In this document: positions 16,048 through 24,487 of the stretch, in pieces
Layout of the letters: each line of letters opens with the position of its first letter
How positions within the stretch are numbered: the stretch's first letter is position 1
NCBI RefSeq assembly: GCF_009828025.1
Contig: NZ_WTYA01000003.1
Location: 1 to 64,000, forward strand
Length of the DNA stretch: 64,000 bases
Reading direction: 5' to 3'
DNA from: Qipengyuania algicida
GTDB lineage: Bacteria > Pseudomonadota > Alphaproteobacteria > Sphingomonadales > Sphingomonadaceae
Position numbers and translations under genes: made by a program
Notes under the pieces: generated by a model
Told to the model about the DNA's origin: nothing
Databases searched by the model: none
What the model saw: only the letters and a program-made list of their open reading frames with translations

Positions 16048-17127
16048 ATGGCGAAGCTGTCCGAACTCAAACCGCGTCCCGAGGACGAAAGCTTCCTGCG
16101 GCGCGTGTTCCTGCTGGTGTTCGTCGGAACACTGCTGACAGTCATCGTCTACACGCATGAACTGTTGCTACTGGCATTCGGCGCGCTGCTGGTCGCGCTG
16201 TTGCTGCAAGTAGTGCGCAATTTTTTTCAGCGACGGCTCAAGCTCGGGGAATCGCTCGCGCTGACGCTGGCGACGCTGCTGCTTCTCGCGGTGCTGGGGC
16301 TGATCGGTTACCTGTTCTACGCCGAGCTTGCCCACCAGACCGAAATGCTCGGGCGGGAATTGCCGCGCGCGTGGCAATCGATGCAGTCGCGGCTGGAGAC
16401 CGGCGCAATTGGACGGCTCTTGCTGAGTTCGCTCCAGAACCGCTCGACGGTTACCTTCATCACCAATGAGATCGGCTCGATCACCAAGGGCTCCGCGCTG
16501 GTCCTGTTCAATCTCATCATCGTGATCTCTGCCGGGGTCTATTTCGCCGCCGACCCGAAGCGCTATCGGCGCGGGCTCGCGATGCTCAGCCCCAAATCCT
16601 ATCGCCCGCTGGTCGACTGCACGCTGGGCGAGATCGGCGTCGCTCTCAAGCTGTGGCTGATTACTCAGTCTGTTTCGATGGTGGTGATGGGCGGCCTTTT
16701 CGCCCTCGGCCTTTACTGGTCGGGCGTTCCTGCGTGGGGCGCGCTGGGGCTGCTGGGCGGCCTCGCCGAGTTCATTCCCTATGTCGGTCCGATCGTTGCC
16801 ATGCTCCCGGCATTCCTGCTCGCCGCCGCCGGGCAGGGATCGCTGTTCGGCGTGTTCATGACCTATGGCCTCGCGCGGATCGTGCAGGCGAATATCGTCA
16901 CGCCGCTGGTAACGGGCCGCGTGGTTTCGGTCCCGCCGGGATGGTACATCTTCCTGATCCTGGGTTCAGGCTATGTCTTCGGTACCTTCGGCCTGTTCTT
17001 TGCCGGGCCGCTGGCCATCGCCGCCTACACCGCCTGGCTGGCACTCTATTCACGCGCGACCCTGGGCGACGAGGTCGATATGCCGGGCGGAAACAATCGC
17101 GCGAACGCGGACACCGAGGCTCAATAG
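16048..17127 (+). CDS. AI-2E family transporter (PerM-type membrane protein)
   Basis: An integral membrane protein of 359 residues with about seven or eight hydrophobic segments: two near the N-terminus (30-60 and 80-100), one near 150 and a cluster from about 205 to 345. It has the family block GLLGGLAEFIPYVGPIVAMLPA. Homologues include the AI-2 exporter TqsA and Na+/H+ antiporters, so the substrate cannot be set from sequence. Its stop overlaps the convergent FAD monooxygenase gene by seven bases. Confidence 0.9.
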   Translation: MAKLSELKPRPEDESFLRRVFLLVFVGTLLTVIVYTHELLLLAFGALLVALLLQVVRNFFQRRLKLGESLALTLATLLLLAVLGLIGYLFYAELAHQTEMLGRELPRAWQSMQSRLETGAIGRLLLSSLQNRSTVTFITNEIGSITKGSALVLFNLIIVISAGVYFAADPKRYRRGLAMLSPKSYRPLVDCTLGEIGVALKLWLITQSVSMVVMGGLFALGLYWSGVPAWGALGLLGGLAEFIPYVGPIVAMLPAFLLAAAGQGSLFGVFMTYGLARIVQANIVTPLVTGRVVSVPPGWYIFLILGSGYVFGTFGLFFAGPLAIAAYTAWLALYSRATLGDEVDMPGGNNRANADTEAQ

Positions 17128-18293
17128 TCCGGCAGGGTGAAATCGTCGGTCATCCCTGCGCCAAGGATCGGTCTGGACAGGAATGGCACCGCAGCGAGCA
17201 GCGTCGCCGCTTCGCGCAGGCCCACGCCCCACCAACTCTTCGGCGCGAAGAAGCCCTTTAGCCGTAGCGCACTCGCCTGCTTCTTCGCCAGATAGGCCTG
17301 CAAGCGCTGCTCATAGGCGGCAAAGGCGCGCGCATGATCGCCGTTCGCGTTGTGCAGCTCTCCCGCCAGCACATAGGCCTCGGTCATGGCGAGCCCGGTC
17401 CCCTCGCCCGCCAGCAAAGTCAGACAGGCTGCCGCGTCGCCAAGCAATGCGACACGCCCTTTGGCCCAGTGCGGCATGTATATCTGGCCAAGCTTGTCGA
17501 AATAGAGCGGCCCCGAATCTTCCAGCGCCGCGAGGATCGCATCGCATTCCCATCCTGTGCCGCCGAATATCCGCCGTAACGTCGTGCGCGCATCGTCGTC
17601 GTTCTGCGGTTCACGCTCGATCAGGCTGTCGGCAAACACGAACAGCACCATGGTGGTATCGTCCTTCAGGCTCGCGCGGCTGATCTGTCGGTTGGGGCGG
17701 GTGAACTGGACATAGGCCAGCTCGTCGCGCGGGCGGTATCCCTTGAGCGTTGCGGCGGCGACATGTAGCCCCAAAGGACGCTCGAACTGCTCCTGCGGCC
17801 CAAAGGCCATCGAACGGACTGCCGAATGCAACCCATCGGCCCCGACCAGCAGGTCGAACTCTTCATGCGAGCCGTCAGACAACGCGACCGACACCCCCTC
17901 CCCGCTTTCCTCATATCCAGTAACGGTAGTGCCGAAGCGCGTTTCGATCCCGTGACACGCATCAAGGATCGCAGCGGCCAGATCGCTGCGGGCGATGCTG
18001 AGATAATCGCCTCCTGCGATCTCCACGAACACGCTGGCGTCGATGGCGGCGGTCCTCATTCCACGCAGAGTATGCGATTCGAGCCGTTCGATGATGTAGC
18101 CGTCCTCGCGCAAGCGCGGGATCAGCCCCATCTTCCCTGCCACGCGATAGCCCGAGCCCCAGAAGTCGATGATATAGCCGCCGTCGCGAAAACCCTCGGC
18201 GCGTTCGAACAGTACCGGCTCATGGCCGTATTTCCTCAGCCACCAGGCCAGCGTCGGCCCGGCAATACCGCAGCCGTTAATCGCAACACGCAT
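17121..18293 (-). CDS. FAD-dependent monooxygenase (PHBH/UbiH-type aromatic hydroxylase fold)
   Basis: A single-component flavin monooxygenase of 390 residues. The dinucleotide fold NGCGIAGPTLAWWLRKYGHEP starts at residue 5, the FAD/NAD motif is DLLVGADGLHSAVR, and the second FAD motif is GRVALLGDAAACLTLLAGEGTGLAM. Close relatives include tetracycline-type and antibiotic-modifying hydroxylases, but the substrate here is unknown. I start at ATG 18293 (MRVAINGCG); a longer frame upstream overlaps the GDPD gene and lacks family similarity. It begins two bases after the GDPD stop, implying translational coupling. Confidence 0.88.
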   Translation of the reverse strand: MRVAINGCGIAGPTLAWWLRKYGHEPVLFERAEGFRDGGYIIDFWGSGYRVAGKMGLIPRLREDGYIIERLESHTLRGMRTAAIDASVFVEIAGGDYLSIARSDLAAAILDACHGIETRFGTTVTGYEESGEGVSVALSDGSHEEFDLLVGADGLHSAVRSMAFGPQEQFERPLGLHVAAATLKGYRPRDELAYVQFTRPNRQISRASLKDDTTMVLFVFADSLIEREPQNDDDARTTLRRIFGGTGWECDAILAALEDSGPLYFDKLGQIYMPHWAKGRVALLGDAAACLTLLAGEGTGLAMTEAYVLAGELHNANGDHARAFAAYEQRLQAYLAKKQASALRLKGFFAPKSWWGVGLREAATLLAAVPFLSRPILGAGMTDDFTLPDY

Positions 18294-18295
18294 CC

Positions 18296-19381
18296 TCAGT
18301 CTCCGGCTGTCTTGGACGTCATCTCCTGCTTCGGGACCGCGCCCGGATCGTCCGTGAACACACCATCGACGCCCGCTTTCCTGAGCGCGGCAAAGGCGGC
18401 GGCGAAATCGCCGGTGCCGTTGGGATTGCTCCCCCGGCGCAGCATCGGCGGCAGGAAGGCGTTTTCCTTGCGCAAGGTCCATGCGTGAACCTTTAGGCCC
18501 GCAGAATGGGCGCGTGCGATGAGATCGGTGGGCTTGCCGTCAGGCGTGAACAGCAACCGCATATCCACCCCTATGACGCTCGCATATTGGGCGATATCCT
18601 TGAGGCCTGCGTCCGACAACATCGAGGCATAGGTGACGCCCGGCTCATCCGCCGGACCACCTTGCGCCTCGATCAATTGCACCAGCGGCAACGGCACCAG
18701 CTTGTGGAGCCTTTTCAGGGGACCGACTTCGAAACATTGGATGAAAACCGGTGCCCCTTCGTGATCCAGTCCCGCCTTCTTGAGCGCAGTGACCAGCAGG
18801 TCCACGCTGTCGATCCCGTCTGTCTGGAGCAGGAAAGTCGGGTGCTTGAGCTCGGGATAGATGCCGATGGTCCGCCCGGTTTCGGCTTCCTTCGCCTTCA
18901 CCAGTTTGACGATCTCGGCAAACGTGGGGATCTGATAGAGCCCGTCGAAGCGCGCATTGGCGGGACGGACGCCGGGAATGCGTTCCTTTGCGCGCAGCGT
19001 CCGCAGTTCGGCGAGCGTAAAGTCCTCGGCAAACCAGCCGCTCACCAACCTTCCGTCGACTTCCTTGGAGCGGCGGCGGTCGGCGAATTCCGGATGGTCG
19101 GCGACATCGGTGGTACCGCCGATCTCGTTCTCGTGCCGGGCGACCAGCACCAGATCCTTGGTCACGACAAGGTCCGGCTCGATATAATCGGCCCCTTCGT
19201 CGATTGCGCGTTCATACCCTTCCAGCGTGTGCTCGGGCCGTTCGCCCGCCGCACCGCGATGGCCGATGACCAGCATATGATCCGCCGCCATCGCCGCCAC
19301 GCCGGGAACGACGAGCGCGAGGGCGGTCAACGCCGCCAGCAGCGTCGCAATCAACCGCCTCAGCAAAACGCGTTCTCCCAT
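18296..19381 (-). CDS. glpQ: Glycerophosphodiester phosphodiesterase, exported (GlpQ type)
   Basis: Hydrolyses glycerophosphodiesters to glycerol-3-phosphate and an alcohol, normally in the periplasm. In the 361-residue product an N-terminal hydrophobic stretch (about residues 8-32) acts as signal or anchor. The catalytic block is IGHRGAAGERPEHTLEGY (His41, Arg42) with IEPDLVVTKD for calcium and substrate; FTDDPG closes the barrel. The length is that of the long GlpQ class. It lies between an ArsC-like gene (22-bp overlap at its 5' end) and the FAD monooxygenase in one apparent operon. Confidence 0.93.
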   Translation of the reverse strand: MGERVLLRRLIATLLAALTALALVVPGVAAMAADHMLVIGHRGAAGERPEHTLEGYERAIDEGADYIEPDLVVTKDLVLVARHENEIGGTTDVADHPEFADRRRSKEVDGRLVSGWFAEDFTLAELRTLRAKERIPGVRPANARFDGLYQIPTFAEIVKLVKAKEAETGRTIGIYPELKHPTFLLQTDGIDSVDLLVTALKKAGLDHEGAPVFIQCFEVGPLKRLHKLVPLPLVQLIEAQGGPADEPGVTYASMLSDAGLKDIAQYASVIGVDMRLLFTPDGKPTDLIARAHSAGLKVHAWTLRKENAFLPPMLRRGSNPNGTGDFAAAFAALRKAGVDGVFTDDPGAVPKQEMTSKTAGD

Positions 19382-19713
19382 TCGCTCTGGGTGAAGCCGA
19401 CCAGCACGCGCTGCCCATCGGCATGTTCGGCCACCGGGCGCTTGATCATGCTGGGATGCGCTTCCATCAGTTTGAGCGCCTTGGCCCGGTCGATATCGGC
19501 TTTGTCATCCTCGGGCAGCTTGCGGAAGGTCGTACCGCGACGGTTGAGCAGGCATTCCCAGCCGCATTCATCGGCCCAAAGCGCAAGCTTGGCAGGGTCC
19601 GCGCCTTCCTTCTTGTAGTCGTGAAAATCATAGTCGAGGCCATTCGCCTCCAGCCATTTGCGCGCCTTCTTGATCGTGTCGCAATTGGGGATGCCGTAGA
19701 TTTGGATCGTCAC
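19360..19713 (-). CDS. ArsC/Spx-family reductase-like protein (YffB type)
   Basis: A 117-residue thioredoxin-fold protein. The N-terminal active site has a single cysteine, IYGIPNCDTIKKARKWLE (Cys11), and KRPV near 93 provides the cis-Pro region. This pattern fits the YffB/ArsC-like subgroup, not classical arsenate reductases with full arsenate-site arginines. The start is GTG at 19713, which gives the standard N-terminus (TIQIYGIPNC); AGGA lies upstream. No ars genes are nearby, so a glutathione-linked redox role is more likely than arsenic resistance (inference). Confidence 0.88.
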   Translation of the reverse strand: MTIQIYGIPNCDTIKKARKWLEANGLDYDFHDYKKEGADPAKLALWADECGWECLLNRRGTTFRKLPEDDKADIDRAKALKLMEAHPSMIKRPVAEHADGQRVLVGFTQSEWENAFC

Positions 19714-19848
19714 GCGGGAAGTCCTAAAATATGGAACACATGGAACACGGTCCTGAAGCAAAAAAGCGCCGAGTCCGCAAAGGCGTGGAACGCACTATTG
19801 GGGAGGCTGGATTGCGGCTTCATGACCGTCTGCCTAGCTGCTTGCAGC

Positions 19849-20316
19849 CTAGTAGGACAGGTGGGCATCCGCAATCGCCACCGCCAGCGCGTCGGCTGCG
19901 TCAGCGCCTGCGATCTGCGCGCCGGGCAACAGCACCTTGAGCATGGCCTGAACCTGGGCCTTTTCCGCGGCTCCAGTCCCCACGACCGCCTTCTTCACCG
20001 CCCGCGCGGCGTGTTCGCGCACCGGCACATTCGCGCGGCCGCAAGCGGCCAACACGCTGCCGCGCGCCTGCGCCAGCTTGAGCGTGGATTGCGGGTTCTT
20101 GTTGGCGAAGACTTCCTCCACCGCCACCCTGTCCGGCGCATGGGTCGCGATAACCGCGGCAATGGCATCATGCAGATGGTGGAGCCGTGCGGCAATCGGC
20201 GCCTTCGGATTCGTCGGCACCTCGCCATTGGCAACATGCGACAGGCGGCTGCCTTCCGAGCGGATCACCCCCCAACCCGTGCACGACAGCGAAGGGTCGA
20301 GGCCGAGGATCAGCAC
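19849..20316 (-). CDS. ruvC: Holliday junction resolvase RuvC
   Basis: Dimeric endonuclease that cuts Holliday junctions with RuvAB. In its 155 residues the RNase H-like active site begins with Asp7 in ILGLDPSLSCTGWG, then Glu in AVEEVFANKNPQS near 69, and the final acidic pair in ADAADALAVAIADAH near 140. The start is GTG 20316, immediately after the stop of a 30-codon membrane ORF. ruvA and ruvB are not in the window. It lies in a yebC-smORF-ruvC unit; yebC next to ruvC is a conserved pairing. Confidence 0.96.
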   Translation of the reverse strand: MLILGLDPSLSCTGWGVIRSEGSRLSHVANGEVPTNPKAPIAARLHHLHDAIAAVIATHAPDRVAVEEVFANKNPQSTLKLAQARGSVLAACGRANVPVREHAARAVKKAVVGTGAAEKAQVQAMLKVLLPGAQIAGADAADALAVAIADAHLSY

Positions 20317-20409
20317 TCAGCCCCCGACTGTGAACCAGCCGCCCCAATACATGATCGCGGCGATCAGGATCAGCACGCAGCCGACCACGATCAGGTTACG
20401 CCAGATCAG
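20317..20409 (-). CDS. Small membrane protein ORF between yebC and ruvC (30 aa, putative)
   Basis: A 31-codon frame encodes [20 protein letters not shown] followed by WGGWFTVGG: one strongly hydrophobic helix flanked by an arginine and aromatic residues. The only start in a sensible place is CTG at 20409, overlapping the last codon and stop of yebC, with GGAGAAG about eight bases upstream. The stop TGA abuts the ruvC GTG directly, so the frame exactly fills the gap in a coupled operon. No function can be assigned. The non-ATG start keeps confidence moderate. Confidence 0.5.
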   Translation of the reverse strand: MIWRNLIVVGCVLILIAAIMYWGGWFTVGG

Positions 20410-21149
20410 CCCAACTTCTCCATGATTTCGTCAGAAATCTCGTAATTGCCCCAGACGGTCTGGACGTCATCGTCATCGTCGAGCGCATCGACCAGCTTGA
20501 CCAGCGTGCCCGCGCCGCTTTCGTCCATTTCGACGGTAATGTTCGGCTTCCACGCCAGCTTGACCGTCTCGGCCTCGCCAAGGCTCTTTTCGAGAGCGGC
20601 GGAGACTTCGTGCAGCGCGTCGGCGGCGGTCCAGATGGTGTGCCCGTCCTCGCTGCTTTCGATATCGTCGGCGCCTGCTTCCATCGCGGCTTCGAGCACC
20701 TTGTCCTCGCTGCCCGCGCTCGCCGGATATTCGATCAGACCGAGGCGTTCGAAACCGTGGCTGACCGAGCCTTCCGAGCCAAGATTGCCGCCGTTCTTGC
20801 TGAACGCAGTGCGCACGTTGGTGGCAGTGCGGTTGCGGTTGTCGGTCAGCGCCTCGACGATCAGCGCGACGCCGCCCGGGCCATAGCCTTCGTAGCGCAC
20901 TTCCTCGTAATCGTCGCCGCCCGCCTGCGCCGCCTTGTCGATCGCGCGCTGGATGTTGTCCTTGGGCATCGACTGCGCCTTGGCCGCGTTGACTGCGAGG
21001 CGCAGGCGCGGATTCATGTCCGGATCTGGCATCCCCATCTTGGCCGCAACGGTGATTTCGCGGGAGAGCTTGGAGAATTGGGCCGAGCGCTTTTTATCCT
21101 GTGCGCCCTTGCGGTGCATGATGTTCTTGAACTTGGAATGGCCTGCCAT
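20406..21149 (-). CDS. yebC: YebC/PmpR-family protein
   Basis: A 247-residue conserved protein with the diagnostic start [33 protein letters not shown] near 80-95 and acidic C-terminal domains. Family members bind DNA as transcriptional regulators, and YebC-type proteins (including mitochondrial TACO1) also help translation of proline-rich stretches. It is the first gene of the yebC-smORF-ruvC unit. Confidence 0.96.
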   Translation of the reverse strand: MAGHSKFKNIMHRKGAQDKKRSAQFSKLSREITVAAKMGMPDPDMNPRLRLAVNAAKAQSMPKDNIQRAIDKAAQAGGDDYEEVRYEGYGPGGVALIVEALTDNRNRTATNVRTAFSKNGGNLGSEGSVSHGFERLGLIEYPASAGSEDKVLEAAMEAGADDIESSEDGHTIWTAADALHEVSAALEKSLGEAETVKLAWKPNITVEMDESGAGTLVKLVDALDDDDDVQTVWGNYEISDEIMEKLG

Positions 21150-21269
21150 GGGAACCTTCGAAAATGATGCTGTAGGCGGGCCCTGAAGCGGACCCTGCGC
21201 TGTGCCCGCGCCTTATACCGAGGGCGGGTGGCTAGGCAACTGTCGGGGCAAACGAACGCGACGTCGCCC

Positions 21270-21617
21270 TCAAACCCGCACAGCCGTCCCGCTGGCGCTG
21301 ACCATCAGCATCGAGCCGGTATCGCCGATCACCTCGTAATCGAGGTCGATTCCGACCACCGCATTGCCACCCAGCGCGCCGCATTCGGCCTGGATTTCCT
21401 CGATCGCCTGCTGGCGCGCGTCACGCAGGATGCGTTCATAGCTGCCCGAACGCCCGCCCACGATGTCACGGATATTGGCAAACAGGTCGCGGAACAGGTT
21501 CGCGCCAACGATGACCTCGCCGGTGACGATCCCGAGATATTCCTGGATCGGCCGACCTTCCAGCGTGGGTGTCGTGGTGACGGTAATTCCGCGTGCGTCT
21601 TTCCAAGGTCCGGCCAT
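21270..21617 (-). CDS. YbjQ-family protein (UPF0145)
   Basis: A 115-residue protein of the YbjQ / putative heavy-metal-binding family: [44 protein letters not shown] and [13 protein letters not shown] are its conserved blocks. The family forms pentameric rings; the metal role is only proposed. It follows the SDR gene on the same strand with a 52-bp gap and carries a good AGGAGGA ribosome site. Confidence 0.9.
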   Translation of the reverse strand: MAGPWKDARGITVTTTPTLEGRPIQEYLGIVTGEVIVGANLFRDLFANIRDIVGGRSGSYERILRDARQQAIEEIQAECGALGGNAVVGIDLDYEVIGDTGSMLMVSASGTAVRV

Positions 21618-21669
21618 GTGATCCTCCTCCAGCTGGCTGGTGTATTGCTATACAAACACACCTTTTCGG

Positions 21670-22548
21670 TCAACCATTGACGACCGATCCACCGTTGGGA
21701 TGCAGCACCTGCCCCGACATATAGGACGAGTCCTCGCAGGCGAGGAACAGGAAGGCGGGCGCGACCTCGTTGGGTTCGCCGGGGCGACCCATAGGCGTAC
21801 CTTCCCCAAAATTCTCAAGCTTGTCTTCGCTCGCGCCGCCACATGGATTGAGCGGGGTCCAGATCGGGCCCGGTGCCACGCCGTTCACGCGGATGCCCGC
21901 GCCGGACAGATTGGCCGACAGCGAACGCGTGAAAGCGGTGATCGCCCCTTTCGTGCTCGAATAGTCGAGCAGTTCGGGCTCCCCTTCGTACATGGTCACA
22001 CTGGTGCAATTGACGATGGTAGCGCCGCGCTTGAGATGCGGGCGAACTGCCTGAACCATGTAGAACATGGAGTAGATGTTCGACTGGAAGGTGCGTTGGA
22101 GTTGCTCCGGCGTGATGTCGCGGATGTCCTTGTCCGGGTGCTGTTCACCGGCGATCTGCACCAAGCAGTCGATTTGTCCGAACCGATCGATGGTTTCCGT
22201 CACCATGCGTTCCGCATCCGCCTTGTCCCCCAGATCGCAGGAGAATGTAAGTGCCTCACTCCCTTCCTCCTCGCACAGCTCGCGGGTTTTCTGTGCATCC
22301 TCGTCCTCGTCGAGATAGGCGATGGCCACCCTCGCCCCCTCACGTGCGAACAGCACGGCGGTCGCGCGACCGATACCGCTGTCGGCCCCGGTGATGATCG
22401 CAACCTTGCCCTTCATCCGACCCGAGCCGGGATAACGCGGCTCCCATTTGGGCTGGCGGTCGAGTTCGTGCTCGTTGCCCGGCCCGCCATCTTCTTCGAT
22501 GCGCTCGATGAAGGTGGCGGTTCGGGTTCGGGTGAGAGTGTCGGTCAT
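21670..22548 (-). CDS. SDR-family oxidoreductase (YghA / general stress protein 39 type)
   Basis: A 292-residue short-chain dehydrogenase. After a 45-residue N-terminal extension typical of the YghA/GSP39 group, the cofactor loop TGADSGIG is at 53-60; the catalytic set is Ser183 (NCTSVT), Tyr196 and Lys200 (DYSSTKG). Orthologues are induced by general stress in alphaproteobacteria, which agrees with an EcfG-type promoter at 22581-22606. The substrate is unknown; NADP(H)-dependent aldehyde or ketone reduction is likely. Confidence 0.92.
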   Translation of the reverse strand: MTDTLTRTRTATFIERIEEDGGPGNEHELDRQPKWEPRYPGSGRMKGKVAIITGADSGIGRATAVLFAREGARVAIAYLDEDEDAQKTRELCEEEGSEALTFSCDLGDKADAERMVTETIDRFGQIDCLVQIAGEQHPDKDIRDITPEQLQRTFQSNIYSMFYMVQAVRPHLKRGATIVNCTSVTMYEGEPELLDYSSTKGAITAFTRSLSANLSGAGIRVNGVAPGPIWTPLNPCGGASEDKLENFGEGTPMGRPGEPNEVAPAFLFLACEDSSYMSGQVLHPNGGSVVNG

Positions 22549-22580
22549 GGGGGTTCCTTCGATTGCGTGTTCGCAATCAG

Positions 22581-22606
22581 AACCATGTGGAAGCCGACCG
22601 CGTTCC
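22581..22606 (-). promoter_or_regulatory. Candidate general-stress (EcfG sigma) promoter of the SDR gene
   Basis: On the minus strand GGAAC (22606-22602) is followed by a 17-base spacer and GGTT (22584-22581). The alphaproteobacterial EcfG consensus is GGAAC-N16/17-CGTT; only the first base of the -10 differs. The start of transcription would fall 20-30 bases before the ATG at 22548. Confidence 0.5.
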
Positions 22607-22657
22607 GACCGGGAGGAGCATTTGCGGCGGACCGAGACCTCGCAACGCCGCGCTTCT

Positions 22658-22894
22658 TCAGCCGATGCCGAGCGCCGCCTTGTAGGTGTCGAGCACCATT
22701 TCCATCTCGCGCCGGTCGTCGGGCTTCATCTTACGAAGGCGCACGATCTGGCGCATGATCTTGACGTCATATCCAACCGCCTTGGCCTCGGCATAGACGT
22801 CGCGGATATCGTCGGCGATGCCCTTCTTTTCTTCCTCGAGGCGTTCGACCCGCTCGATCAGCAGGCGCAGGCGGTCATCTGTGGCTTCGGCCAT
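22658..22894 (-). CDS. gapR: GapR nucleoid-associated protein (DUF2312)
   Basis: A 78-residue coiled-coil protein ([62 protein letters not shown]). GapR of Caulobacter encircles overtwisted AT-rich DNA ahead of replication and transcription and stimulates topoisomerases. Length and motifs are normal. It stands alone upstream of the SDR gene, and its 5' flank turns into the AT-rich 23-24 kb region. Confidence 0.94.
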   Translation of the reverse strand: MAEATDDRLRLLIERVERLEEEKKGIADDIRDVYAEAKAVGYDVKIMRQIVRLRKMKPDDRREMEMVLDTYKAALGIG

Positions 22895-23043
22895 CTAAAT
22901 TTTCTCCGATTCATGGGGTAACTTTGGCGCCGCATAACGACCCAGAGCACATTGGTGAAGGCGTGCCCATACGATCTTACCAACTTCTCTGCAAAGGCAA
23001 TCCGAACACGACTGGCGTGCTCAAAAGTTATGCGACAGTCCGC
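22895..23043. other. Intergenic spacer, nothing identified
   Basis: About 150 bp between gapR and the AT-rich gene. The base composition drops here, the start of an AT-rich tract continuing to about 24130. No RNA gene, terminator or remnant is recognisable. Confidence 0.3.
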
Positions 23044-23991
23044 TTAGGTGCAAAATGCGGGGATCCACGAAGGCCTACTATCCGGTGTATTTTGATCGAC
23101 TCTAACCGATTTGATGTACGGCATCGTTTGCGTCAGAAATGCTCGGGCGAAGTTTCGTTCACAGCTGTTACCCTGCCAGAGCGGGACTATTCGGCCATTA
23201 TCGAGCGCGTAAAGAAAAAATAGAGAATGTGCGTTATATTTTTGATTTATAGATATTTTTTTATAAAAATTGATCCATCGATGATCGTTCCACCAATCAG
23301 GTTGCGCAACCGCCTTGCCGCCGCGTTCGATTTGCCAGCCTGGCGACGCCCAGAGCAGTGAATATAATGGCCTTCCTTTTCCTGCCAAGTATTCTGCAAT
23401 ATTTCTGTAGTCATTGATAGAAACAACATATGGATCAACAAAGTATCCGTCGGACGGTAAACTATCTATAGAAGATTCAAAATCCTCCCAATTAGTCTTG
23501 AAAGTAACCCATTGCACAAAACTTCTTTCAGGAAATTTTCTCTTTAATATTCTGTATAACTTTCCCAGATATTCAAATCGCTCGTTCGACATCATATTTT
23601 CTTCATCGAGAGTAATTGCTTCGAGCGGAACGTCAGAAAGGGTGTTGAGGAATTTTTCTTCTTCAGCTGCTACACGCTCGGGGTCCGGCAAAGGGGCCCG
23701 ACCCAACCGCTGATTGATCGAACTCATAAATTCCAGATCGATAATGACGCGATGACCCGACATCGCCAAACTTCGTATGTCATCGGCAACAGAAGGGCTG
23801 CTCAGCTCTAGGTTATACTGCACAACCACAAGGTCGCTCGCTTTGGCAACCTCAGGAGGCCAAGCTGACCGGCTATATGCGTAAATCCCTGTTGCCTCAT
23901 CACCCGCAGCGGCATCTGCGGAACTTTGCACCATAACCTTTGTGGTCGATGCGACGAAAACCGTAATAAGAAGCAGAAAAACGTAACGCAT
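23044..23991 (-). CDS. Exported protein of unknown function, AT-rich gene, possible TIM-barrel glycosidase fold
   Basis: Starting at ATG 23991 (AAAGG upstream) the product has 315 residues with a signal peptide MRYVFLLLITVFVAS. The body alternates hydrophobic strands and helices as in a TIM barrel: DLVVVQYNLE, HRVIIDLEF, EAITLDEEN with an acidic cluster at about 129-131, FVQWVTFK, GYFVDPYVV, LYSLLWASPGW and LFFLYALDNG. The acidic strand end and aromatic strand ends suggest a glycoside hydrolase-like fold, but no family is recognised. The gene is clearly AT-richer than its neighbours and uses AT-ending codons, indicating recent transfer. Confidence 0.7.
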   Translation of the reverse strand: MRYVFLLLITVFVASTTKVMVQSSADAAAGDEATGIYAYSRSAWPPEVAKASDLVVVQYNLELSSPSVADDIRSLAMSGHRVIIDLEFMSSINQRLGRAPLPDPERVAAEEEKFLNTLSDVPLEAITLDEENMMSNERFEYLGKLYRILKRKFPERSFVQWVTFKTNWEDFESSIDSLPSDGYFVDPYVVSINDYRNIAEYLAGKGRPLYSLLWASPGWQIERGGKAVAQPDWWNDHRWINFYKKISINQKYNAHSLFFLYALDNGRIVPLWQGNSCERNFARAFLTQTMPYIKSVRVDQNTPDSRPSWIPAFCT

Positions 23992-24130
23992 CACACCTTT
24001 AGATTCCCGGACACCACGTGAATAGAAGCTGGCCAACTGGCGCTCGAACCCTTTTCTTGTGTCGCTGAAAGGATTGAACACTAAATCGACCAAAATACAG
24101 ATTCATCAAAGTATCTTCTGCCTAAGATTG

Positions 24131-24439
24131 TTACAAAGAGTTTCGCTTCACGCTCGCCGCCATCCGGTCGAGTTGCTCCTGAGTCGCCGGGCTCTGGTAA
24201 CGGTCCTTCCATTCATCCATCGGCATTCCGTGGATCAGCTCGCGCGCGGCCGCCTTGTCGCCTTCGAAACCCGCATCGCAAATCCAGTCGGCGAGGCAAT
24301 TGCGGCAGAAGCCCGCCAGCCCCATCAGCTCGATATTCTGCGCATCGTGACGGTGCTGCAAATGGCGCACCAGCCTGCGAAACGCCGCCGCCGCCACATC
24401 GTCGGGCAGCGCGTCGAGCGCCTGTTTTTTCGTATTCAC
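24131..24439 (-). CDS. DUF1244-family protein
   Basis: A 102-residue protein with the family block ALDALPDDVAAAAFRRLVRHL, GLAGFCRNCLADW (two cysteines spaced as CRNC) and MPMDEWKDRYQ near the end. The family is widespread in proteobacteria; structures show a small helical protein and no established biochemical activity is known to me. The start is GTG 24439 preceded by GGAG. It is divergent from pyk with a 48-bp gap. Confidence 0.88.
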   Translation of the reverse strand: MNTKKQALDALPDDVAAAAFRRLVRHLQHRHDAQNIELMGLAGFCRNCLADWICDAGFEGDKAAARELIHGMPMDEWKDRYQSPATQEQLDRMAASVKRNSL

Positions 24440-24487
24440 TGCAATACTCCTTCAAACTGTCTCACGCCTCTGCCATAGGGCGCATCG

